From an uncultured Micrococcaceae bacterium (GTDB taxonomy: Bacteria > Actinomycetota > Actinomycetes > Actinomycetales > Micrococcaceae), in NCBI GenBank assembly GCA_947502645.1, contig CANNAD010000002.1, positions 124,001-188,000 of the forward strand: 64,000 nt of DNA, written 5' to 3'. Under the pieces are notes generated by a model. The model was given only the letters and a program-made list of their open reading frames with translations. It did not search any database and was not told where the DNA came from. Numbering within the stretch: the first letter of the stretch is position 1; every line of letters begins with the position of its first letter. This document shows, one piece after another, positions 18,909 to 27,218 of this stretch. Both the position numbers and the translations under genes were made by a program.

Positions 18909-20213
18909 TTACTGTTCCGGCGCCGACTTGACGGCCAGCGGGTCAGGATCAAGAAATGCAACAGTGATGACAGCGGAAGTCAGCTTTACCTGCCATGGTC
19001 TGGCGCCCAGCTCCCGCAAACCCGCTTCAACGGATTCCGGGCTGATGGGCTGAGGAGGCCGCCAGGCAATGCGCCGAAGTGTATCGGGGGTCAGCAGGTT
19101 CTCGACCGGCATATCCAGGCGCTGCGCCAGTGCCACCAAACGGGGCTTGGCGGTAGCGAGCCTCGCCGCCGCGGCGGGGTCCTTGTCTGCCCATACGCGC
19201 GGCGGTGGCGGAGAGTTTGTTGGAACATGCAACGCGGGAAGGTCTGTTGTTCTGCGTGCTTCATCCAGGCAGCGCAGCCACCGGGGTGCATCTTTCTTCG
19301 CCGCACGCCCGTGGAATCCTGGGGTCGACAGTAACTGGGGAACAGTTGAAGGCATCGACTTGGCTGCAGCGACGATTGCAGAGTCCGGAATGAGGCGTCC
19401 GGGAGCCACATCGCGATTTTTTGCCAGCTGCTCCCGCTCATTCCACAGTGCCCGCACGGCTGCGAGCTTCTGACGGTCGCGGATCTGGTGCATCCCCGAT
19501 GTCCGTCTCCACGGATCAGTCCTCGGTCCGGGCAGGGGAGCGCTTCTCATCGCCTCGAATTCCTGTAAGGCGTACTCAAGTTTCCCCTGACGATCCAGCA
19601 ATTCCATCAGTTTCTCTCGAACGTCTGTGAGAACCTCGACGTCGAGGGTGGCGTACCGAAGCCACGGCTCCGGCAAGGGACGGGTAGACCAGTCGGCGGC
19701 CGAGTGCTCCTTCGCCAGAGTGAACCCCAGCAGCTCTTCGATGACGGCAGCCAGACCTACGCGGGGCAGCCCGGCGAGACGCGCCGCAAGTTCTGAGTCA
19801 AATAGACGGTGAGGCCACATACCCAGTTCAGCCAGACAGGGCAGGTCCTGCATTGCCGCATGGAGTATCCATTCCACTCCGGACAGGGCGTCATTGATGA
19901 TGACGAGATCGTCAAAGGGTTCCGGATCGATGAGCCAGGTACCGGCCCCCTCGCGCCGGATCTGAACGAGAAACGCGCGCTGACCATAGCGGAATCCTGA
20001 TGCGCGTTCGGCGTCGACCGCAGCAGGGCCTGTGCCCGCTGCCAAGGCCCTGGCAGCCCGTTCAAGACCGGAGGGCGTGTCAATAACATGAGGAACGCCG
20101 TCGCGCGGCGTATCCAGCAGCGGAAGGGGAGCGGGGTCGGCGGCCGACTCGGCAGGCTGACCTGTCGTGGTACCAGAATCACGTTCCGGTTGTTCGGCTG
20201 TCTGCGGCGTCAT
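18909..20213 (-). CDS. rnd: Ribonuclease D with HRDC domain
   Basis: 434 residues. A DEDD exonuclease domain (about 60-230) shows the metal-binding residues in AVDAERASGF (DxE), AAMQDLPCLAEL and YATLDVEVL (Tyr plus Asp, DEDDy type). An HRDC nucleic-acid-binding domain follows (about 230-320), then a C-terminal tail. Acts 3' to 5' in tRNA maturation and RNA turnover in the family. The N-terminal 40 residues are a low-complexity Pro/Ala/Asp extension. A TAGACT box lies 10 bases before the ATG. Confidence 0.85.
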   Translation of the reverse strand: MTPQTAEQPERDSGTTTGQPAESAADPAPLPLLDTPRDGVPHVIDTPSGLERAARALAAGTGPAAVDAERASGFRYGQRAFLVQIRREGAGTWLIDPEPFDDLVIINDALSGVEWILHAAMQDLPCLAELGMWPHRLFDSELAARLAGLPRVGLAAVIEELLGFTLAKEHSAADWSTRPLPEPWLRYATLDVEVLTDVREKLMELLDRQGKLEYALQEFEAMRSAPLPGPRTDPWRRTSGMHQIRDRQKLAAVRALWNEREQLAKNRDVAPGRLIPDSAIVAAAKSMPSTVPQLLSTPGFHGRAAKKDAPRWLRCLDEARRTTDLPALHVPTNSPPPPRVWADKDPAAAARLATAKPRLVALAQRLDMPVENLLTPDTLRRIAWRPPQPISPESVEAGLRELGARPWQVKLTSAVITVAFLDPDPLAVKSAPEQ

Positions 20214-20223
20214 GCGGATATCC

Positions 20224-20229
20224 AGTCTA
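20224..20229 (-). promoter_or_regulatory. -10 box before rnd
   Basis: TAGACT on the minus strand, 10 bases from the ATG, with no ribosome-binding site between; predicts a leader of only a few bases. Confidence 0.45.
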
Positions 20230-20284
20230 TTGATGTCGTGCTACTCGTCGGGACGCTGCCACCGTTCGTGCGGTCCCGATTCCG

Positions 20285-20923
20285 TCAGTTGCGTCGGAGG
20301 TGGGGCAGTGACGCCACTCCTTCCGGGAGGGGAGGTAGGCCCGCAAAAGTGCAGACCATGTCCGACCACGCCTCGAGATGGCTCGTAACCCGCCCACGCA
20401 CGGGCGTCCACGAAGCCCGTAGCTCGACGTCGATGCCTGCCGGCCTACCCTCAAGGGACCCGAAGCTCTCCGAGAGGATTCTCGTTGCCGTTCCGCCTGC
20501 CAGCGTGTGGTTCGCACCCCGGTCGTTGAGCGCATCAACGAGCCAGGCCCACGCGACCGAACCGAGGAGCGCGTCGTTGCCAATCTCGGGTTCCAGCCGC
20601 GCCCGAATATAGGTGACAATGCGAAAAGCACCCTCCCACAAGGAGGATCCCTCGGGGCTATGAAGCAGGATGAATCTCCCGGTTGCCAACGGGTCTGAGT
20701 CGTCTTCGGCAAGCGCATCGGAGCCAGTGCCGTGCATGGCACCTGATCCGGCCGTTCCGCGCGCCATGACGTCCGCCCCCAGAGCAACGCTGAAGGGTGC
20801 AAGGCGGGATGGTGCCGGAATCTCCTGCAGGTGGAGTTCAGGTCGGCAAGCAGCACGGCGTAAATCAGCCAATGCGGTCAGGAATGCGGGTGGTACCTTG
20901 GCCAGGTCTCCGGAAGCGCTCAC
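20285..20923 (-). CDS. DUF3000 family protein
   Basis: 212 residues, cytosolic. It opens with PPAFLTALADLRRAACRPEL and has the conserved ALGADVMA near residue 50, GRFILLHSPEGSSLWEGAFR and a terminal DVELRASWTPV. This is DUF3000, an actinobacterial family typically beside RNase D. Compared with relatives it carries a short Gly/Ser/Asp insertion around residues 55-75. Function unknown. The GTG start is 6 bases after a TAGTCT box, so the mRNA looks leaderless. Confidence 0.8.
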   Translation of the reverse strand: MSASGDLAKVPPAFLTALADLRRAACRPELHLQEIPAPSRLAPFSVALGADVMARGTAGSGAMHGTGSDALAEDDSDPLATGRFILLHSPEGSSLWEGAFRIVTYIRARLEPEIGNDALLGSVAWAWLVDALNDRGANHTLAGGTATRILSESFGSLEGRPAGIDVELRASWTPVRGRVTSHLEAWSDMVCTFAGLPPLPEGVASLPHLRRN

Positions 20924-20929
20924 CGTGGA

Positions 20930-20935
20930 AGACTA
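20930..20935 (-). promoter_or_regulatory. -10 box of apparent leaderless DUF3000 gene
   Basis: TAGTCT, then TCCACG, then the GTG start: a 6-base gap and no ribosome-binding site. Confidence 0.5.
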
Positions 20936-20985
20936 TGATTGCAGTCTTCCACAACCGCATGGGCGCGCCGGGCGTAACTCATTCG

Positions 20986-22062
20986 TTATCTACTGCGAGT
21001 CATTTCCTGGGCCAGAGCCGCCGCGAAACCATCGATGTCTTCCTCCGAGGTGTCGAAAGAGCACATCCACCGAACTTCACCTGTTGTGTGATCCCAGTCG
21101 TAGAAGCGGTACTGCTCCCGAACGCGGTCAGCCACGTCCTGGGGGAGCCTGGCGAAGACCGCGTTCGCCTTCGATTCCTGAGTGATAATGATGCCGTCAA
21201 TCCCCGCTACTGCATCCCGCAGCCGCGCAGCCATGGAATTTGAGTGACTCGCAATGCGCAACCATAGGTCATCGTCCAGAAGCGCGATGAACTGCGCCGA
21301 AATGAAGCGCATTTTGGACGCAAGCTGCATGTTCATTTTGCGCAGGTAATGAAGTCCCTCGGAAACTTCATCGTTCAACACCACGATGCATTCGCCGAAG
21401 AGAAGGCCGTTTTTGGTTCCGCCAAACGAGAGGATGTCGACGCCGGCGTCGCGCGTGATCTCCCGGAGGCTGACGCCGAGAGCGGCCGCGGCATTCGCAA
21501 TACGGGCACCATCCATGTGTAGCTTCATGCCCTTGGCATGCACATGGTCGGCAATCGCGCGGATCTCTTCCACCGAATACAGCGTCCCCAATTCTGTGGC
21601 CTGCGTGATGGACACAGCTAGCGGCTGCGCGCGGTGTTCATCTCCCCACCCCCAGGCTTCCTGGTCGATGAGTTCCGGGGTGAGTTTCCCGTCGGGCGTC
21701 GTGATGGACAGCAATTTGATGCCGCCGATCCGCTCCGGTGCACCGTTTTCATCGACGTTGATATGTGCTGTCTCAGCGCAGATAACAGCACCCCACCGGG
21801 GGAGGAGGGACTGAAGCGCCAGAACGTTCGCACCTGTCCCGTTGAACACAGGGAACGCGCGTGCACCCGCACCAAAGGTGTTGGCGACGACTTCCTGAAG
21901 ACGTGCCGTGTACACATCTTCTCCGTAGGCTACCTGGTGGCCCTCATTCGCCGCAGCGATCGCGGCCATGATCTCAGGGTGAACCCCCGAGTAATTATCG
22001 GAGGCGAAACCCCGAACAGAGGCATCATGGATTCTACGGGCGGTATCGGTTGTCTCAGTCAC
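20986..22062 (-). CDS. Low-specificity L-threonine aldolase family protein
   Basis: 358 residues, PLP fold type I. FASDNYSGVHPEIMAAI at the N-terminus, the PLP-stacking His region AHINVDENG, HMDGARIANAAAALG with the cofactor Asp, and the Schiff-base Lys in SFGGTKNGLLFGE. Cleaves threonine or other beta-hydroxy amino acids to glycine and an aldehyde in this family. I chose the GTG at 22062 because the longer open frame has no homologous N-terminus. Last gene of the DUF6421-SDR-aldolase operon. Confidence 0.88.
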   Translation of the reverse strand: MTETTDTARRIHDASVRGFASDNYSGVHPEIMAAIAAANEGHQVAYGEDVYTARLQEVVANTFGAGARAFPVFNGTGANVLALQSLLPRWGAVICAETAHINVDENGAPERIGGIKLLSITTPDGKLTPELIDQEAWGWGDEHRAQPLAVSITQATELGTLYSVEEIRAIADHVHAKGMKLHMDGARIANAAAALGVSLREITRDAGVDILSFGGTKNGLLFGECIVVLNDEVSEGLHYLRKMNMQLASKMRFISAQFIALLDDDLWLRIASHSNSMAARLRDAVAGIDGIIITQESKANAVFARLPQDVADRVREQYRFYDWDHTTGEVRWMCSFDTSEEDIDGFAAALAQEMTRSR

Positions 22063-22115
22063 AGTTCCAGTATCTCTGATTTTTTGGGTGGGCTCGTCCA
22101 GCTGGCTTGCAAAGG

Positions 22116-22859
22116 CTAGGAGGACAGTGGGATGCGGACGCCGTTGATCTCTGACGCGGGCGTCACGAAGAGCCCCGTCATGGCCTCCGCAACCTGGTCC
22201 ACATGCGTGTAGCCGGTGAAGGATTTTTCTGGTTCGGCGGCAATCATGGCGTCGTCCAGGAGAGCCTTGATCACCAGTACGCTGGCCGCCGAATGCTGCT
22301 CGACGGGGTTCTCCTTGCGAGTGCTCTGAGCCTTGGCCAGACCCTGGGCCATGGCCATGATCCACGTCTCCGCGGCCGCCTTCGCTGCCGTGTACGAAGC
22401 CCCACCCGCGGTCGGTTTGGCAACCGCCGTAGCTGACACGATTGCGTACCGTCCACGAGGCGAGGATTCGACGTCATCATAGAAAGTTCGCGTGACGTTG
22501 CGCAGCGTCGTCACAATCAGGCGATGGAGGAAGTCCCAATCTTCATCGGTCTGGCCCTTGATGCCCTTGCCTCCGCGCCACCCTCCCACGAGGTGGAGGA
22601 CGCCGTCGATCGTGCATCCTTTGTCCAAAAGGGAAGAGCGAAGATTCTCGACCGCCTTCCCGTCAGTGAGGTCGCACTGCTCCATCCGGACGCCGTCCAC
22701 ACCACTCATGGCGGTTCCGAGCCGGTCCATATTGATGTCCACAGCAACAATGGATGCACCAGCCGCGGCCAGGGCGCGTGCACACGCCGTTCCGGATGCG
22801 CTCGATGCGCCAGCTATCAGTACTGTCGTGCCCGTGAGGCTGCCAGTAGCGACACTCAT
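22116..22859 (-). CDS. SDR-family NAD(P)-dependent oxidoreductase
   Basis: 247 residues, Rossmann fold. The nucleotide motif is unusual, IAGASSASGTACARAL in place of TGxxxGIG. The catalytic Ser is in IVSATAVAKP and Tyr/Lys in ASYTAAKAA (YxxxK). The ATG overlaps the DUF6421 stop by 4 bases. A segment near residues 186-200 (STRKENPVEQHS) is Lys/Glu-rich. Substrate unknown; the fixed neighbours suggest it acts with the threonine aldolase and DUF6421 protein. Confidence 0.85.
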   Translation of the reverse strand: MSVATGSLTGTTVLIAGASSASGTACARALAAAGASIVAVDINMDRLGTAMSGVDGVRMEQCDLTDGKAVENLRSSLLDKGCTIDGVLHLVGGWRGGKGIKGQTDEDWDFLHRLIVTTLRNVTRTFYDDVESSPRGRYAIVSATAVAKPTAGGASYTAAKAAAETWIMAMAQGLAKAQSTRKENPVEQHSAASVLVIKALLDDAMIAAEPEKSFTGYTHVDQVAEAMTGLFVTPASEINGVRIPLSS

Positions 22860-24232
22860 ACGTCTGACCGGCCCGTGATGCCCGCAGTTGAGGAGATGAC
22901 ATCCTTCATCTTGCGGTTCAGCGCTTCGTAGAACATCGACAGCGGGAATTCGTCGTCGAGCACCTGGTCGGTGAGACCACGCGGCGGACCATCAAGCGGA
23001 AGAGCATCCGGGCCCTTGGCCCACACCGAAGCAGGGTTCGGTGTGAGGGTGGTCGACACGAGATCGTACGCAGCAAACCAGTGCGCAGTCTTGGGCCGGT
23101 CGATGGAGCGCCAGTAAAGATCCTCGATAGCCTCACCCAGACTCATGACCACGGCTGGCACTTCATCCCAGTCGATCGACATCTTTCCATCGGTCCAGTG
23201 GAGTACATGGTGCTGGTGCATCCAGGCAAACAACAGCTGTCCTCCGACGCCGTCGTAGTTGCGGACGCGGTTTCCTGTGATGGCGAAACGGAAAATCCGG
23301 TCAAAGATGACGGCGTACTGCACCAGGCCTGCATGGCGCCTGGCCTCCGGTGAAGCCTCTTTGTCCGCCTGGATCTTGACGGATTCCCGGAATGCCGTGA
23401 GGTCGCATCGCAGTTCTTCCAGCGAGTAGAGGAAGTACGGCATGCGCTGCTTGATCATGAAGGGATCGAATGGGAGGTCCCCACGCATATGTGTGCGGTC
23501 GTGGATCAGGTCCCACATGACGAAGGTTTCCTCGATGAGTTTCTGATCCTCGAGAAGCGCGGCGGCTTCCTCGGGTAGATCCAGCGACGTGATCTCGGAA
23601 GCGGCACGGACCACGCGGCGATACCGCGCTGCTTCGCGATCGGCGAAAATTGCACCCCAGGTGAAGGCAGGCGTTTCCCGGACAGCAACGGTCTCGGGGA
23701 AAAGGACGGCTGAGTTTGTGTTGTACCCGGAGGTGAAGTCCAGGAAGCGAATGGGGACGAACAACTTGTTCGAGTATTCGCCTGCTTCGAGTTCATCGAT
23801 GAACTCCGGCCAGAGAACCTCGATCAGGACGGCTTCGACCAGCCGTTCTGTGCTGCCGTTCTGGGTGTACATCGGGAAGACGACGAGGTGCTTCAGACCA
23901 TCCACCCGATGCTGCTGTGGCTGGAATTCCATGAGCGAGTCGAGGAAGTCCGGCTCCGCGAAGTCGTTCGCGGCCCATTTTTTGAAATCGGCAACAAGAG
24001 CATCCAGATAGGAGGCATCATGAGGGAAGAGAGGGGACAGTGCCCCAATGGACTCGATGATCGCAGTTACGTGACGCCGGGCGCTCTCGTGCTGTCCGAC
24101 GTCGGGCACAGAACCATCCTTGACCTGCAGCGGCTGAAGGGCCGTGACCGCGGCTTTCAGGTCCACCCACGCGGAGTGTTCCTGAATGTCCTCGGGGGCC
24201 CTTACGGTGGTGTCGAAGTCTGTCTCAGTCAC
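22856..24232 (-). CDS. DUF6421 family protein, zincin-like motif
   Basis: 458 residues, soluble, no signal peptide. I recognise it as DUF6421 by its partners (SDR, threonine aldolase) and by stretches such as DGLKHLVVFPMYTQNGS. Residues 241-250 read DLIHDRTHMR, giving an H244-D-x-x-H248 pair, followed 24 residues later by LEELRCDL with E272, E273 and D277; a further His cluster MHQHHVLHW lies at 338-346. This layout recalls the HExxxH...EExR zinc site of M49 peptidases and other gluzincins. Catalysis is inference. GTG start at 24232; first gene of the operon. Confidence 0.75.
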   Translation of the reverse strand: MTETDFDTTVRAPEDIQEHSAWVDLKAAVTALQPLQVKDGSVPDVGQHESARRHVTAIIESIGALSPLFPHDASYLDALVADFKKWAANDFAEPDFLDSLMEFQPQQHRVDGLKHLVVFPMYTQNGSTERLVEAVLIEVLWPEFIDELEAGEYSNKLFVPIRFLDFTSGYNTNSAVLFPETVAVRETPAFTWGAIFADREAARYRRVVRAASEITSLDLPEEAAALLEDQKLIEETFVMWDLIHDRTHMRGDLPFDPFMIKQRMPYFLYSLEELRCDLTAFRESVKIQADKEASPEARRHAGLVQYAVIFDRIFRFAITGNRVRNYDGVGGQLLFAWMHQHHVLHWTDGKMSIDWDEVPAVVMSLGEAIEDLYWRSIDRPKTAHWFAAYDLVSTTLTPNPASVWAKGPDALPLDGPPRGLTDQVLDDEFPLSMFYEALNRKMKDVISSTAGITGRSDV

Positions 24233-24256
24233 AGTGGGTGCCTTTCTATCGGGTCC

Positions 24257-24277
24257 AAAACACCGCACCACGTGCGG
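24257..24277 (-). promoter_or_regulatory. Hairpin in the DUF6421 leader, possible attenuator
   Basis: On the minus strand CCGCAC-GTG-GTGCGG is followed by TGTTTT, 30 bases before the DUF6421 start. The stem is only 6 bp, so a weak terminator or attenuator is possible but unproven. Confidence 0.35.
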
Positions 24278-24439
24278 CGTCCAAATCTGAACCCAGCGTA
24301 GCAACCAATCAGAACCACTAATCAATATCTGGCGCTCACATAAGAGATTCTGTTCCTCACGCGCGTCAACGACGACCCTTGAATCAGCGCCACTGGTGAG
24401 GGCATAGAGGCTGGGAGAGGGGAACCGTCCTATCGCCGA

Positions 24440-24853
24440 CTAATCCGCGGGGATATGTTTCATGGAGATGGAATTGATGCAGTACCTCTGGTCGGTTGGA
24501 GTGTCGTATCCCTCGCCCTCAAATACGTGTCCCAGATGGGAATCACAAGTGGCGCAGCGGACCTCCACCCGCTCCATGCCCATCGACCTGTCGTGCAGGT
24601 AGCGTACGGAATCCTCAGCGAGCGGTGTCCAGAATGAGGGCCAGCCGCAGCTCGAATCCATCCGGCCCGAACTGGTGAATAACTCTGCACTGCAGGCCCT
24701 GCACTGATAAACACCCGCCTGCGAAGTGTTCCAGTACTCGCCCGTGAAAGGCCGCTCTGTGCCTGCCTCACGAAGCACGCGATATTCCTCGGGTGTCAGT
24801 TCCTCACGCCACTCATCATCCGATTTCAGAACTGCCTCCGGTTTTGAACTCAT
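24440..24853 (-). CDS. msrB: Peptide-methionine (R)-S-oxide reductase
   Basis: 137 residues. Reduces methionine-R-sulfoxide in proteins. The zinc site is two CxxC pairs (YQCRACSAEL and RCATCDSHLG), the catalytic Cys is in RYCINS, and the substrate-binding stretch SSCGWPSFWTP is intact. The ATG at 24851-24853 follows a perfect AAGGAGG; the longer open frame upstream is ignored. Single-gene unit, minus strand. Confidence 0.95.
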   Translation of the reverse strand: MSSKPEAVLKSDDEWREELTPEEYRVLREAGTERPFTGEYWNTSQAGVYQCRACSAELFTSSGRMDSSCGWPSFWTPLAEDSVRYLHDRSMGMERVEVRCATCDSHLGHVFEGEGYDTPTDQRYCINSISMKHIPAD

Positions 24854-24906
24854 GCCTGCCTCCTTGAAATCAGATACCAAATCGTATGCCTCTAGTAAGT
24901 CAACGC

Positions 24907-25404
24907 TCAGGAGTCGCCGATAAATCCCGAACCGGAGTACAGATGCAGCACGGGGACCCCCAGATGGTCCTGAGCGCGGTTGGCCCAGTCCTGACGGAAG
25001 GTGTCGGCAACCGCATGCGGTGTCGTGATCACGATGCATTGTTGGGCGTTGTGGGTCTCCACGGCTTCGATGAGCGCAGACACTGGCTCGTGGTCGGTCA
25101 CTTCACCAATCGACTGGAGCCCGGCAGCAGCCATCATCTCCAAGGACGTGGCAAGGGCTGTCCGTGCATCCAGCTCCGCTTTCTCGGGATCAGGCTGCCC
25201 CTCACCGAGGTCCCGGAACGCCTCGGCAAAGTCCAACAGGCTGAGGTCGTCCAGAAAGTCAGCGAGCATGTTGCGGTGAAGCTCGGCAGGGACAATTACG
25301 ACGAAGTTCACCTTGTCGGAATCGGGACCGGCAAACGTCAGAAGGTTGTTGATGTCTGTCTTGCCCAGGGGTTCCTCGGTCAAAACGATTATCGAGTCTG
25401 TCAT
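24907..25404 (-). CDS. Universal-stress-protein-like conserved hypothetical
   Basis: 165 residues, acidic. The alternating strand-helix pattern, with a hydrophobic strand VNFVVIVPAE, a central helix, CIVITTPHAVADTF and a final VPVLHLYSG, resembles a USP-like alpha/beta domain. The usual ATP-binding GxxGxxxx(S/T) loop is not evident, so nucleotide binding is doubtful. TAGGGT lies 7 bases before the ATG, indicating a leaderless mRNA. Divergent from the following hydrolase gene. Function unknown. Confidence 0.65.
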   Translation of the reverse strand: MTDSIIVLTEEPLGKTDINNLLTFAGPDSDKVNFVVIVPAELHRNMLADFLDDLSLLDFAEAFRDLGEGQPDPEKAELDARTALATSLEMMAAAGLQSIGEVTDHEPVSALIEAVETHNAQQCIVITTPHAVADTFRQDWANRAQDHLGVPVLHLYSGSGFIGDS

Positions 25405-25411
25405 GTCGTCA

Positions 25412-25417
25412 ACCCTA
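25412..25417 (-). promoter_or_regulatory. -10 box of apparent leaderless USP-like gene
   Basis: TAGGGT on the minus strand, 7 bases from the ATG, no ribosome-binding site. Confidence 0.45.
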
Positions 25418-25501
25418 ACTTCGCGGAGGCCGGGGGCACAGGCCGCAGACTCGTGTCGGCGGAAGTTCGACTAGTCTGCGAAGGCCCGTAACAATGGTGG
25501 C

Positions 25502-26806
25502 ATGGATCGCAAATTCGCAGTGTCTGACGCCAATGTGCCCGATGAGCGCCACCCGGCCTGGCTCAAATGGACAGCCCTCGGTGTCGGGGCAGGGGCAGGC
25601 GCAGCATCAGTGGTGGCCGGAACCACCTCGGGACTCGCGGCCTACTTCGCCCGACAGGTCATCACCCCGCCGAGAACCCGCGAGGAGAACGTCGAAATTC
25701 TCGCTGTTACGGGACGGGGAGGCGACCGTCGAATCATTTTGCGCGCTGATAGTGAAACGACGGTCGACGGCACCTACAGTCTCATATTCAACAACGGTGC
25801 TGGGCATGCGCGGATCGGCCCGGTTCTGTCCTACGCTCCGCGTGAGGGCACCGTGGAAAGGCAGATTGAATGTGTCTACTCGGGAGATATCGCCACTGCA
25901 GTCAGGGGGTGGTGGAGCGGGTCCGTATACGCATCTCCATCGACGCTCGGATATCCGGACGAAGAGGTCCAGATCCCGGTAGAAGGCGGTACTGCGCCAG
26001 CATGGATCATCCGGGCCGGTGACGGATCAGGCACCTGGGCGATTATGGTGCATGGGCGAGGCGCGCGCCGTACGGAAGGGCTGCGGGCAGTTCCCACAGC
26101 GGCTGGTCTAGACATGACAAGCCTCCTCATCAGCTACAGAAACGATGGTGAAGCCCCTGATTCTGCTGATGGGCGCTACGGGTTGGGCGTGACGGAGTGG
26201 CGGGACGTCGAAGCTGCCATAAGATACGCCCTGGACCACGGTGCCGACGACGTCGTCCTCTTCGGCTGGTCCATGGGCGGAGCAGTCTGTTTGCAGGCAG
26301 TCGACCGATCACGCTATGCCCGCTACATCCGTGCCCTCGTGCTGGACGGGCCCGTGGTCAACTGGATGGATGTCCTTGCCCACCATGCAAGAGTGAATAA
26401 AATCCCCACTGTCGTGGGGAGATTCTCGCAATGGCTCATCTCGCACCCCCGGGGGCGAAAAATCACAGGTCTGGCTACTCCCGTCGACCTGAGAAGTCTC
26501 GACTGGGTTTCCCGCGCAGACCATCTCAGACAACACACACTCATCATCCATAGCGAGGACGACGAGTTCGTTCCGGTTGGGCCCTCCTCCGAACTAGCGG
26601 CCAAGAACCCACAGTTGGTTACGTTTGTGAGATTCACGAAAGCCCGTCACACCAAGGAGTGGAATGTATCTCCGCAGAAGTGGGAAGAAGTGGTCCGCTC
26701 GTGGCTCCTTCACCAGTTACGCGGACGCCGCTTTCCTGGAGAAGGAGACCGTCACGGAGCTATCGGAGTCACACTGACTGAGGAGCTTCCCGGATCTTCC
26801 GCTTGA
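25502..26806 (+). CDS. Alpha/beta hydrolase, membrane-anchored
   Basis: 434 residues. One hydrophobic, Gly/Ala-rich N-terminal segment (about 25-50) probably anchors the protein. The hydrolase domain starts near 175: oxyanion-loop motif MVHGRGARRTEG, nucleophile elbow VLFGWSMGGAVCLQ (Ser), acid in HSEDDEFVP and a candidate His in KARHTKEWN. The middle region (60-170) is beta-rich without a motif I know. Its 3' end overlaps the convergent sufE gene by 38 bases. Substrate unknown; a TAGTCT box sits at 25472-25477. Confidence 0.8.
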   Translation: MDRKFAVSDANVPDERHPAWLKWTALGVGAGAGAASVVAGTTSGLAAYFARQVITPPRTREENVEILAVTGRGGDRRIILRADSETTVDGTYSLIFNNGAGHARIGPVLSYAPREGTVERQIECVYSGDIATAVRGWWSGSVYASPSTLGYPDEEVQIPVEGGTAPAWIIRAGDGSGTWAIMVHGRGARRTEGLRAVPTAAGLDMTSLLISYRNDGEAPDSADGRYGLGVTEWRDVEAAIRYALDHGADDVVLFGWSMGGAVCLQAVDRSRYARYIRALVLDGPVVNWMDVLAHHARVNKIPTVVGRFSQWLISHPRGRKITGLATPVDLRSLDWVSRADHLRQHTLIIHSEDDEFVPVGPSSELAAKNPQLVTFVRFTKARHTKEWNVSPQKWEEVVRSWLLHQLRGRRFPGEGDRHGAIGVTLTEELPGSSA

Positions 26807-27218
26807 TCCGCCCCAGCATGGCACTCATGCCGCGCATCCTCAACGGCGTGATGGCCCTGCTGAGTCCGAGCCTGTCGGGCATATCGTCGGGCACCGACAG
26901 GATCGTGTCGGCATCCAGACCGTCAAGGCCCTCATGGAGTACAGCTGCGAAGCCACGCGTCGTCGGCGCTTCTTCGGGAGCAGCAAAAAACAACTGAACC
27001 TCTCCGCCGCCCGGTGCTACTTCCACAGTGAGGAAAAGCGGTGTCTGACACTCCACAACCTGTTCCATCAGATCAGGGTGATCGATCAGCCGGGCAGGCA
27101 GCGCCGGCAGGTTCCTGGAGAACTCGAGCAGGAGCTGCAGCCTCTCCGGCTCGTCCAGTTCCTGGAAATCATCAATTATCTCTGCCAACTGGGCTGGCAC
27201 CGCCTGGTCGGTTGTCAC
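26769..27218 (-). CDS. sufE: SufE-type cysteine desulfurase activator
   Basis: 149 residues from the GTG at 27218. The SufE core is present: [20 protein letters not shown], then [14 protein letters not shown] with the sulfur-accepting Cys, then an SxxxGF-like [12 protein letters not shown] and the terminal [15 protein letters not shown]. Transfers sulfur from cysteine desulfurase. Translation is coupled to the upstream sulfurtransferase by a GTGA overlap, an arrangement common in actinobacteria. The 3' end runs 38 bases into the convergent hydrolase gene. Confidence 0.85.
   Translation of the reverse strand: MTTDQAVPAQLAEIIDDFQELDEPERLQLLLEFSRNLPALPARLIDHPDLMEQVVECQTPLFLTVEVAPGGGEVQLFFAAPEEAPTTRGFAAVLHEGLDGLDADTILSVPDDMPDRLGLSRAITPLRMRGMSAMLGRIKRKIREAPQSV

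Noticed and set aside
22063-22365. N-terminal extension of the threonine aldolase gene
   Set aside because: It lies within the SDR gene in another frame, and the added sequence is Gly/His/Arg-rich low complexity without family match.
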